Below, piece after piece: positions 1 to 4,968 of a stretch of 5,567 nucleotides of DNA. The stretch spans positions 1 through 5,567 of the forward strand of contig VGCB01000218.1 of NCBI GenBank assembly GCA_016870235.1, in the 5' to 3' direction. This stretch comes from Actinomycetota bacterium. Lineage in GTDB: Bacteria > Actinomycetota > Thermoleophilia > Gaiellales > Gaiellaceae. The notes below the pieces were generated by a model, which was not told the DNA's origin, ran no database searches, and was given only the letters and a program-made list of their open reading frames with translations. Each line of letters begins with the position of its first letter. The stretch's first letter is position 1. The translations under genes and the position numbers were made by a program.

Positions 1-1
1 C

Positions 2-175
2 GGCATCTCGGGAGCGACCCAGCACATGGCCGGCTGCAAGGGCGCGAAGGTGATCCTGGCGGTCAACACCGACCGCGACGCCCCGATCTTCTCGACCGCC
101 GACTACGGCGTCATCGGCGACCTGCACGAGGTCGTGCCCGCGATCGCGGCCGAGCTGTGGCGGCGGCGAGCGTGA
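2..175 (+). CDS. etfA: Electron transfer flavoprotein alpha subunit, C-terminal fragment
   Basis: This is the 3' end of a gene that begins upstream of the window: 57 codons are visible before the TGA at 173-175. The translation opens with [17 protein letters not shown], then [10 protein letters not shown] and [14 protein letters not shown]. These match the signature C-terminal FAD-binding part of EtfA (GISGA.QH, N.D..APIF, ADYG.VGD). The EtfAB heterodimer is a soluble FAD carrier that takes electrons from acyl-CoA dehydrogenases and related flavoenzymes and delivers them to a membrane quinone reductase. The next gene on the same strand is such a reductase (EtfD/EMO type), so the two probably act in one pathway. 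The order etfB-etfA-etfD is common in Actinobacteria, so etfB is expected just upstream, out of view. The 319-bp gap before etfD is unusually long for a tight operon. The family call is firm; the N-terminal three quarters cannot be seen. Confidence 0.93.
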   Translation, partial: GISGATQHMAGCKGAKVILAVNTDRDAPIFSTADYGVIGDLHEVVPAIAAELWRRRA

Positions 176-191
176 GCAGCGCGCGCCGTCC

Positions 192-242
192 GGCTGAAGC
201 CAGACGGGGGACCGCCCCGAGACCTGGCGTCTGGCTTCAGCC
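192..242 (+). repeat. Perfect 15-bp hairpin downstream of etfA
   Basis: Arms 192-206 (GGCTGAAGCCAGACG) and 228-242 (CGTCTGGCTTCAGCC) are exact reverse complements around a 21-nt loop. Inside the loop, GGGG at 207-210 can pair with CCCC at 215-218 and so prolong the structure. The hairpin begins 16 bases after the etfA stop codon, where a transcription terminator would be expected. However, no U-rich tract follows: the next bases are TGGATCCACG. It may therefore be a tail-less terminator, an mRNA 3' end stabiliser, or one arm of the larger structure described separately. Near copies of the left arm recur at 471-484. Confidence 0.75.
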
Positions 243-260
243 TGGATCCACGCGAACGCT

Positions 261-282
261 CGTGCGCATTCAACTGCGCGCG
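261..282 (+). repeat. Small 8-bp hairpin inside the structured gap
   Basis: Bases 261-268 pair with 275-282 (CGTGCGCA against TGCGCGCG), eight pairs including one U.G, around a six-base loop TTCAAC. On its own a stem this short could arise by chance in GC-rich DNA. It is listed because it sits within the long-range repeat 228-484 next to the much stronger hairpin at 302-355. Confidence 0.4.
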
Positions 283-301
283 CCTGCCGGGGTCGTCAGG
301 A

Positions 302-355
302 CGTGCGCGGAGCCGTTCGTGAAGGCGTGTGCCTTTGCGAACGGTTCCGCGCGCG
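302..355 (+). repeat. 25-bp hairpin with GTGT tetraloop
   Basis: Bases 302-326 and 331-355 form an uninterrupted 25-pair stem around the four-base loop GTGT (327-330). Twenty-one pairs are Watson-Crick. The other four (304-353, 312-345, 320-337, 321-336) are all G.U when read as plus-strand RNA, and two of them are adjacent in the stable UG/GU tandem arrangement. Read from the minus strand, the same positions would be A.C mismatches. This suggests the stem matters as plus-strand RNA, downstream of etfA and upstream of etfD. No U-tract follows, so a classical intrinsic terminator is not indicated. It is the strongest single secondary-structure signal in the window. Confidence 0.8.
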
Positions 356-361
356 GAGCGC

Positions 362-415
362 ACCGCCTGGGTGAACACCACCGAAGCGATCGAGATCAGG
401 CGCAGCCCAGGTGGT
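362..415 (+). repeat. 10-bp stem, fourth hairpin of the structured gap
   Basis: Bases 362-371 (ACCGCCTGGG) pair with 406-415 (CCCAGGTGGT): ten pairs, one of them G.U (365-412), around a 34-nt loop that contains CGATCG. It starts seven bases after the 25-bp stem. It is moderately supported alone and better supported as part of the series of stems enclosed by 228-484. Confidence 0.45.
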
Positions 416-494
416 ACGCGGCCTGGCGGGCCCGGCAGGATGCATCCGCCCGCGCGAATCGGTGGATCCAGGCTCAGCCAGGCGCGTCCCCATC

Positions 495-2465
495 GTGAGC
501 GCCGCCTGGACGATCGTCTCCGGCGTCGCGCTCGCCGTCCTCGCCGCGCTCGCCGCCGGCCTCGCGGCGCGGCGCGTCCTCTTTCTCTACCGCCTGATCC
601 GCGCCGGCAAGCCGACCGACCGCACGGGCGAGGTGCAGGCCCGCGTCCGCAACGAGGCGACGATCGTGCTCGGCCAGCGGAAGCTCTTCCAGCGCCTCGT
701 GCCCGGGCTGATGCATGCCTTCATCTTCTGGGGCTTTCTCGTCCTCTTCCCCACGATCTTCCTCGCCGCGATCGGCCTCGTGCATCGCGAGTCGACGTTC
801 CCGTGGCTGGGGCACCAGGGGTGGTACCTGCTGCTCGTCGACGTGTTCGCGCTGCTCGTCCTCGTCGGCGTCGCCACCGCGTTCTTCATCCGCAAGGTCG
901 TGCGGCCGCGGCGGTTCGAGGGCAGCCATCTCGGCGAGGCCGATCTGATCCTCGGGCTGATCGCCGGGATCGCCGCGACGCTCCTCCTCTGGCACGCCTC
1001 CCGGATCGCGCTCGGCCTGAACGAGTGGCCGGCGTCGTGGTCTCCGGTGTCCGACGGCCTCTCGCACCTCTTTGGCACGGGCACCGCGACCCGGGCGCTC
1101 GAGCGCGTCCTCGTCTGGGCGCACGTCGCGATCATCCTCTTCTTCCTCGCGTACCTCCCGCGCTCGAAGCACCTGCACATCGCGACGGCGGGGCTCAACG
1201 TCTACTTCGGCAGGACCCGCGCGCGCGGCCGGCTCGAGCCGCTGCGGTTCGACCTCGAGGACGAGTCGCAGATCCGCTTCGGCGTGGGAACGGCGGCCGA
1301 CCTGACGTGGAAGCAGATGCTCGACACGGTCTCCTGCACCGAGTGCGGCCGCTGCCAGGACGTCTGCCCGGCGTTCGCGACCGGCAAGGAGCTCTCGCCG
1401 AAGCTGCTGATCATGGGCCTGCGCGACCAGCTCCTCGCCGACGGCCCCGCGATCCTCGCCGCGGGCGAGACTGCCGCGCTCGTGCCGGGCGCCGTCTCCG
1501 ACGACGTCGTCTGGGACTGTGTCACCTGCGGTGCGTGCGTCCGCGAGTGCCCGGTCTCGATCGAGCACGTCGACCACATCGTCGACCTGCGCCGGCACCT
1601 CGTGATGATGGAGTCGCGCTTCCCGGCCGAGGCCGAGCCGATGCTGCGCGACGTGGAGCGGGCCGGCAACCCGTGGGGGAAGCCGCAGTCGGAGCGCACG
1701 GACTGGACGGAGGGGCTCGAGATCCGCGTGCTGCAGCCGGGCGAGCCGGCGCCGGAGATCCTCTACTGGGTCGGGTGCGCCGCCGCCTTCGACGAGCGAG
1801 CGCGTACGACCGCCCGCTCGACCGCGAAGCTCCTGCAGGCGGCGGGAGTCGACTTCGCGATCCTCGGCCCGCGTGAGTGCTGCACCGGCGACCCCGCCCG
1901 GCGGATGGGCAACGAGTACACGTTCCAGGCCCTCGCCGAGCAGAACGTCGCAACGCTGGGCGAGGCGGGCGTGACGCGGATCGTCGCCACCTGTCCGCAC
2001 TGCTTCAACTCGCTGGCGAACGAGTACGCCGACTTCGGCGGACGTTACGAGGTGGTCCACCACACCGAGCTCCTGGCCGAGCTCGTGCGCGACGGCCGTC
2101 TGCAGCCCGCTGCCGGCGTGGGCGAGATCGCCTACCACGACTCCTGCTACCTCGCTCGGCACAACGACGTGATCGCGGCGCCGCGGGAGATCGTCTCTCG
2201 CATCGGCCGGCCGCTCGAGCTCGCACGTTCGGGCCGTCGCACCTTCTGCTGCGGCGCCGGCGGCGCGCACATGTGGATGGAGGAGCGCGGCTCGGCGATC
2301 AGCGAGGAGCGCGCGCGCGAGGCGATCGCGTCGGGGGCGGGCACGCTCGCCGTCGCCTGCCCGTTCTGCACGGTGATGCTCGACGACGGCATGCGTCAGG
2401 TCGGCAGCGACGTCCGCGTCGCCGACGTGGCGACGCTGCTCGCGGAGGCGCTCGAGACGTCCTGA
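495..2465 (+). CDS. etfD: EtfD/EMO-type membrane Fe-S oxidoreductase (ETF:menaquinone oxidoreductase)
   Basis: This 656-residue integral-membrane protein would oxidise reduced EtfAB and pass the electrons to menaquinone. In order it shows: hydrophobic segments near residues 8-32, 70-94, 109-132, 149-175 and 204-222 (nitrate-reductase-gamma-like), with His74, His167 and His210 as candidate heme b ligands; two [4Fe-4S] ferredoxin motifs (Cys281/284/287/291 and Cys342/345/348/352); and an HdrD-like part with two CCG-type modules. Module one has Cys428, Cys462-Cys463 (CCTGDPARR) and CPHC at 500-503. Module two has Cys551, CCGAGG from 585 and CPFC at 622-625. This matches EMO enzymes and M. tuberculosis EtfD (Rv0338c), needed for fatty-acid oxidation. 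The position after etfA supports the role. I chose GTG 495 because the first membrane segment follows at once; GTG 411 would add 28 atypical residues. Neither start has a good ribosome-binding site. A generic heterodisulfide-reductase-like protein is the less specific alternative. Confidence 0.88.
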   Translation: MSAAWTIVSGVALAVLAALAAGLAARRVLFLYRLIRAGKPTDRTGEVQARVRNEATIVLGQRKLFQRLVPGLMHAFIFWGFLVLFPTIFLAAIGLVHRESTFPWLGHQGWYLLLVDVFALLVLVGVATAFFIRKVVRPRRFEGSHLGEADLILGLIAGIAATLLLWHASRIALGLNEWPASWSPVSDGLSHLFGTGTATRALERVLVWAHVAIILFFLAYLPRSKHLHIATAGLNVYFGRTRARGRLEPLRFDLEDESQIRFGVGTAADLTWKQMLDTVSCTECGRCQDVCPAFATGKELSPKLLIMGLRDQLLADGPAILAAGETAALVPGAVSDDVVWDCVTCGACVRECPVSIEHVDHIVDLRRHLVMMESRFPAEAEPMLRDVERAGNPWGKPQSERTDWTEGLEIRVLQPGEPAPEILYWVGCAAAFDERARTTARSTAKLLQAAGVDFAILGPRECCTGDPARRMGNEYTFQALAEQNVATLGEAGVTRIVATCPHCFNSLANEYADFGGRYEVVHHTELLAELVRDGRLQPAAGVGEIAYHDSCYLARHNDVIAAPREIVSRIGRPLELARSGRRTFCCGAGGAHMWMEERGSAISEERAREAIASGAGTLAVACPFCTVMLDDGMRQVGSDVRVADVATLLAEALETS

Positions 2466-2486
2466 CCGGCGCCGTCAGCCGGTCAG
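2462..2486. terminator. Hairpin shared by two convergent gene ends
   Basis: CTGACCGGC (2462-2470) and GCCGGTCAG (2478-2486) form a perfect 9-bp stem with a 7-base loop. The etfD TGA lies in the left arm and the minus-strand aminotransferase stop (TCA at 2475-2477 on the plus strand) lies in the loop. Only nine bases separate the two genes, so this symmetrical hairpin is the obvious place for bidirectional termination. It has no U-tract on either side, so termination here may be inefficient or Rho-assisted. Confidence 0.6.
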
Positions 2487-3860
2487 CGCGTCGGCGAGGC
2501 TATCGAAGGCGGCGACGAACGCGTCGACGTCGTCGTCGGTGTGACGGACGGAGAGCGTCCACTCCTCCTCGCGCCCCGGAGTCATGAAGATGCCGCGGTT
2601 GATGTTCCAGAGCCAGGCGAGATCGCAGACCTCGGCGTCCTGGTGGGTCTTGAACGACTCGTAGTCCGTGATCTTCACGGGCGCGAAGGTCACGCAGCCC
2701 TTCGAGCCGACGCCGACGGTGTAGCCGGGGAAGCGGTGCCGTGCGATCACGTCCTCGCAGCCTGCGAGGATCCGGTCGTCGAGCCGCTCCAGGTGCGCGT
2801 ACGCGTCGGCGGTCAGCACCTCGAGCAGGTTCGCGCGCGCGGCCGCCATCGCGAGGGGGTTGCCGTTGTAGGTGCCGACCTGGACGGCCTTGCCTGTGCG
2901 CACGACCTCCATCACCTCCTCGCTCCCTCCGATCGCGCCGGATGAGAGGCCGCCGCCGAGCGCCTTCGCGAGGGTGACGAGATCAGGGGTGACGCCGAAC
3001 CGCTCGGTGGCGCCGCCGGCCGCGATGCAGAGCCCGGTCTTGACCTCGTCGAAGATGAGCACGATCCCGCGCGACCGGGTCAGCTCGCGCACGGCCTCGA
3101 GGTAGCCGGGCTCCGGGAGCACCACGCCGAGGTTCATCATCGCCGGCTCCATGATCACGCAGGCCGGCTTCCGTCCCTCCCGCTCGAGCCGGTCGATGCG
3201 GGCCTCCATCCGGTCGGCGTCGTTGAAGGGAACGGGGATCGTGAGGTCGGCGACGGCCTTCGGCACGCCGGCGCCGTACGGGACCGACCGGTAGTCGTCG
3301 CGGTCGCCCATGTCGGCGACCTGCGTGCTGATCATCACCATGACCCCGTCGTGGTGGCCGTGGTAGGAGCCGGCGATCTTCACGATCGTGTCGCGGCCCG
3401 TGTGCGCGCGGGCGATGCGGATCGCGTCCATCGTCGCCTCGGAGCCGGAGTTCGTGAACCGCCAGCGCGGTAGCCCGAAGCGGCGTGCGAGCTCCTCGGC
3501 CACGTCGATCGCCTCCTCGGTCGGGACGGCGAAGTGGGTGCCGAGCTCGAGGCGCTCGCGCACCGCCCGCGTGATCGCCGGGTGGGCGTGACCCTGCACC
3601 ATCGACCCGAACCCGTTGTGGAAGTCGATGCGCATCGTGCCGTCGACGTCCCACACGTGCTGCCCGTCGCCGCGGTCGAAGTAGATCGGCCACGGCTCCA
3701 TCAGCTGGTAGGAGGACGCGACGCCGCCGGTCAGCGCCTTGCTCGCGCGTGCATAGACCTCGCCGGAACGCGCGGTCGACTCGCGGAATCGCTGCTGCTC
3801 GATCGCGGTCAGCTCGTGGATCCGCTCACGGTCGAGCCGGATCACCTCGCGCTGTGCCAT
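2475..3860 (-). CDS. Class III (GSAM-like) PLP-dependent aminotransferase, substrate unknown
   Basis: A 461-residue cytosolic fold-type I PLP enzyme, probably a dimer, that moves an amino group. Landmarks: NSGSEATMDAIRIAR from 137 and YHGHHD at 166-171 (cofactor phosphate and ring contacts), EPAMMN at 238-243, FDEVKTG from 270 with Asp271 (pyridine-nitrogen aspartate), LAKALGGG with Lys299 (Schiff-base lysine), and GTYNGNP at 329-335. The order and length fit glutamate-1-semialdehyde 2,1-aminomutase and its transaminase relatives. I do not call it hemL: the N-terminal stretch (GGVASSYQLMEPWPIYF) lacks the usual GGVNSPVR signature, and no tetrapyrrole gene is nearby. A catabolic amino-acid or beta-amino-acid transaminase is as likely. 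The ATG at 3860 is preferred to longer frames because GAGGA sits six bases upstream and the longer extension is Arg-rich noise. The gene converges on etfD and diverges from the short-chain dehydrogenase. Confidence 0.87.
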   Translation of the reverse strand: MAQREVIRLDRERIHELTAIEQQRFRESTARSGEVYARASKALTGGVASSYQLMEPWPIYFDRGDGQHVWDVDGTMRIDFHNGFGSMVQGHAHPAITRAVRERLELGTHFAVPTEEAIDVAEELARRFGLPRWRFTNSGSEATMDAIRIARAHTGRDTIVKIAGSYHGHHDGVMVMISTQVADMGDRDDYRSVPYGAGVPKAVADLTIPVPFNDADRMEARIDRLEREGRKPACVIMEPAMMNLGVVLPEPGYLEAVRELTRSRGIVLIFDEVKTGLCIAAGGATERFGVTPDLVTLAKALGGGLSSGAIGGSEEVMEVVRTGKAVQVGTYNGNPLAMAAARANLLEVLTADAYAHLERLDDRILAGCEDVIARHRFPGYTVGVGSKGCVTFAPVKITDYESFKTHQDAEVCDLAWLWNINRGIFMTPGREEEWTLSVRHTDDDVDAFVAAFDSLADALTG

Positions 3861-3866
3861 CGCTCG

Positions 3867-3871
3867 TCCTC
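3867..3871 (-). promoter_or_regulatory. Shine-Dalgarno site of the aminotransferase
   Basis: On the minus strand GAGGA ends six bases before the ATG at 3860, which is near-ideal spacing. It is the only clear ribosome-binding site in the window. It fixes the start of the aminotransferase against an open frame that runs another 88 codons upstream, across the divergent promoter region and into the dehydrogenase gene. Confidence 0.7.
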
Positions 3872-3894
3872 GCCTTCGAAGTGGACCACCGCTG

Positions 3895-3900
3895 AGCGTA
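3895..3900 (-). promoter_or_regulatory. Candidate -10 box for the aminotransferase
   Basis: TACGCT on the minus strand fits the TANNNT core of actinobacterial -10 elements. It would place the transcript start near 3888 and leave a short leader that includes the GAGGA site. The hexamer 17 bases further upstream (CGGCAG) is a poor -35, so the call rests on the -10 and its position. Confidence 0.35.
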
Positions 3901-3935
3901 GACGATCGCTCCGGGATCTGCCGGGCGGCCGCGAC

Positions 3936-3941
3936 TACGGT
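3936..3941 (+). promoter_or_regulatory. Candidate -10 box for the short-chain dehydrogenase
   Basis: TACGGT ends eight bases before the ATG at 3950, and no Shine-Dalgarno sequence lies between them. In actinobacteria this spacing is typical of leaderless transcripts, in which the first transcribed base is at or next to the start codon. No good -35 is visible. The box mirrors the minus-strand TACGCT at 3895-3900, so the two form a loosely symmetrical divergent pair (CGTAG at 3897-3901, CTACG at 3935-3939). Confidence 0.35.
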
Positions 3942-3949
3942 ACGGGCAG

Positions 3950-4726
3950 ATGGAGACGGGACTGGCCGGCAAGGGCGTCGTCGTGACGGGCGCGTCGGGA
4001 GGGATCGGCGCCGCGTGCGCGCGTCTCTTCCATGCCGAGGGGGCCCGGATCGTCGTCCACTACCGGTCTGGCGAGGATCGTGCGCGAGCGCTCGCCGCGG
4101 AGCTCGGCGGCGCCCCGCTCGCACAGGCGAACCTGACGGTCGAGGCCGACGTCGAGCGCCTCTTCGCCGAGGCCCGGGCCGCGCTCGGCTCCGTCGACGT
4201 CTGCGCCGCGGTCGCGGGCGTCTGGCCGACCGCGGACGTGCCCGTGTGGGAGCTCCCGCTCGAGCGCTGGCACGAGACGGTGACGCAGAACCTGACGGTC
4301 ACCTTCCTCACCGCGAAGTGGTTTCTCCGCGAGGTGGCCGCGAACGGGCACGGATCGCTCGTGCTCGTCGGCTCCACGGCCGGCATCTTCGGCGAGGCCG
4401 GCCACGCGGACTACGCGGCGGCGAAGTCGGGCATCCTCGGCGGCCTCCTCCTCTCGCTGAAGAACGAGGTGACGCGGTTGGCGCCCCTGGCCCGGGTGAA
4501 CGCCGTCGCCCCCGGCTGGACCGAGTCGCCGATGACGCGCGGGTTCGTCGACGACGATGCCGTCCGGCGCGTCTCGCGGACGATGGCGCTGCGCAAGATC
4601 GCCCAGCCGGAGGACGTGGCCGCGCACGTGGTCGTCCTCGCCTCCGACGTGCTCTCGGGCCACGTGAGCGGCCAGGTCGTCACCGTTGCCGGCGGCATGG
4701 AAGGCCGCACGATCCACCCGGACTAA
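3950..4726 (+). CDS. Short-chain dehydrogenase/reductase, FabG-like
   Basis: A 258-residue classical SDR that carries out NAD(P)(H)-dependent oxidation or reduction of a hydroxyl/keto group in the cytosol. It shows the Rossmann glycine motif TGASGGIG at 13-20, Arg39 after the second strand (suggesting NADPH preference), and a complete catalytic tetrad: Asn114 (QNLTVTF), Ser142 (GSTAG), Tyr155 and Lys159 (YAAAKSG). APGW at 187-190 follows. The usual NNAG motif reads AVAG at 87-90, an uncommon change. Length and architecture match 3-oxoacyl-ACP reductases and many secondary-alcohol dehydrogenases, so the substrate cannot be assigned. The ATG at 3950 places the Rossmann motif at the normal distance from the N-terminus. 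The gene diverges from the aminotransferase across 89 bp, which suggests joint control, and ends in TAA before a strong hairpin. A role in fatty-acid metabolism alongside the Etf genes is possible but unsupported. Confidence 0.9.
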   Translation: METGLAGKGVVVTGASGGIGAACARLFHAEGARIVVHYRSGEDRARALAAELGGAPLAQANLTVEADVERLFAEARAALGSVDVCAAVAGVWPTADVPVWELPLERWHETVTQNLTVTFLTAKWFLREVAANGHGSLVLVGSTAGIFGEAGHADYAAAKSGILGGLLLSLKNEVTRLAPLARVNAVAPGWTESPMTRGFVDDDAVRRVSRTMALRKIAQPEDVAAHVVVLASDVLSGHVSGQVVTVAGGMEGRTIHPD

Positions 4727-4736
4727 GAAGCTAACG

Positions 4737-4767
4737 GCGAAAGGGGCCGCCGCCAGGCCCCTTTCGC
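4737..4767 (+). terminator. Terminator-type hairpin after the short-chain dehydrogenase
   Basis: GCGAAAGGGGCC (4737-4748) and GGCCCCTTTCGC (4756-4767) form a perfect 12-bp stem around the seven-base loop GCCGCCA, ten bases after the TAA. Stem strength and position are right for transcription termination. The following bases (ATCAGGCTC) lack a U-tract, as is common in very GC-rich genomes. It should separate the dehydrogenase from the downstream methyltransferase unit. Confidence 0.75.
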
Positions 4768-4853
4768 ATCAGGCTCGCCATCACGGGGGAGCCGATCTCT
4801 CCCATCCGTTCGCGTCCGCCGCACCGTCGCGTCTGGATGAGGTAACCCCACTG

Positions 4854-4863
4854 TGACCGGTCA
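4854..4863. promoter_or_regulatory. 10-bp palindrome, possible operator
   Basis: TGACCGGTCA is a perfect inverted repeat about 105 bp upstream of the methyltransferase start, in the gene-free gap 4768-4968. Its size suits a dimeric regulator, but ten-base palindromes are not rare in GC-rich DNA and no family can be assigned. The rest of the gap holds no gene, tRNA or recognised riboswitch. There is also a weak TTGACG at 4894-4899 and a 6-bp hairpin at 4883-4901. Confidence 0.25.
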
Positions 4864-4940
4864 AGGCCCTGTTGATCCATCACTCGTCCGGGGTTGACGA
4901 GGTCGCTTCACACGGGCCGCAATCCCCTCGACCGCGGGCG

Positions 4941-4962
4941 GAGGCGCCTCGACAGCCAGAAT
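4941..4962 (+). promoter_or_regulatory. Possible promoter of the methyltransferase gene
   Basis: CAGAAT (4957-4962) resembles a -10 element and lies six bases before the GTG start at 4969, which would give a leaderless transcript. No Shine-Dalgarno sequence is seen there. Just upstream are the palindrome GAGGCGCCTC (4941-4950) and two direct copies of CCTCGAC (4926-4932 and 4947-4953) whose starts are 21 bp apart, about two helical turns. The element is weak (no -35) and is offered only as the best candidate in this gap. Confidence 0.3.
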
Positions 4963-4968
4963 GCCGCC

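Larger units (their letters stand above)
228..484 (+). repeat. Long-range inverted repeat enclosing the gap's inner hairpins
   Basis: Bases 239-251 (AGCCTGGATCCAC) are an exact reverse complement of 462-474 (GTGGATCCAGGCT). After a small internal loop (237-238 against 475), pairing continues from 228-236 to 476-484, nine pairs with one U.G. The result is about 22 pairs closing a loop of roughly 210 nt that contains three or four further hairpins. The left strand shares 228-242 with the right arm of the perfect hairpin at 192-242, so the two folds exclude each other. The right strand ends ten bases before the etfD start codon. No direct duplication flanks the repeat, which argues against a recent transposon insertion. 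The pairing is seen directly; any function is inference. Confidence 0.6.
176..494. other. Non-coding etfA-etfD gap, dense in inverted repeats
   Basis: No convincing gene lies in this 319-bp gap. Its open frames overlap each other, read as low-complexity Arg/Ala/Pro protein and match no family I recognise. What it does hold is a series of inverted repeats far stronger than GC content alone should give: 192-206/228-242, 228-251/462-484, 261-268/275-282, 302-326/331-355 and 362-371/406-415, plus a minor one at 426-431/448-453. Every non-Watson-Crick pair counted within these stems is a G.U pair when read as plus-strand RNA, which fits folding of a transcript running from etfA towards etfD. I looked for a tRNA (no GTTCRA T-loop), for SAM and cobalamin riboswitch cores, and for target-site duplications, and found none. 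It may be a leader of etfD, an independent structured RNA, or a palindromic mobile element. Confidence 0.6.

Noticed and set aside
157..498. Possible small gene in the etfA-etfD gap
   Set aside because: It starts inside etfA, encodes low-complexity sequence, overlaps competing frames on both strands and coincides with strong inverted repeats, which fit non-coding DNA better.
329..1876. Plus-strand 515-codon frame overlapping the etfD start
   Set aside because: It lies out of frame with etfD over most of its length and is an Arg/Pro/Ala-rich shadow without motifs.
474..2270. Long minus-strand open frame of 598 codons opposite etfD
   Set aside because: It is antisense to a gene with clear conserved motifs and its translation is Arg/Glu/Asp/Ala-rich with no recognisable domain. 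This is the expected shadow of GC-rich codon bias.
3861..4124. Longer N-terminus for the aminotransferase
   Set aside because: The extra 88 residues are Arg-rich, lie antisense to the dehydrogenase and its promoter region, and the internal ATG at 3860 has a well-spaced GAGGA.
4768..4968. SAM or cobalamin riboswitch upstream of the methyltransferase
   Set aside because: I looked for the S-box core, SAM-IV-like motifs and the B12 box. GGTAACC at 4841-4847 has a faint resemblance but none of the surrounding conserved stems were found.
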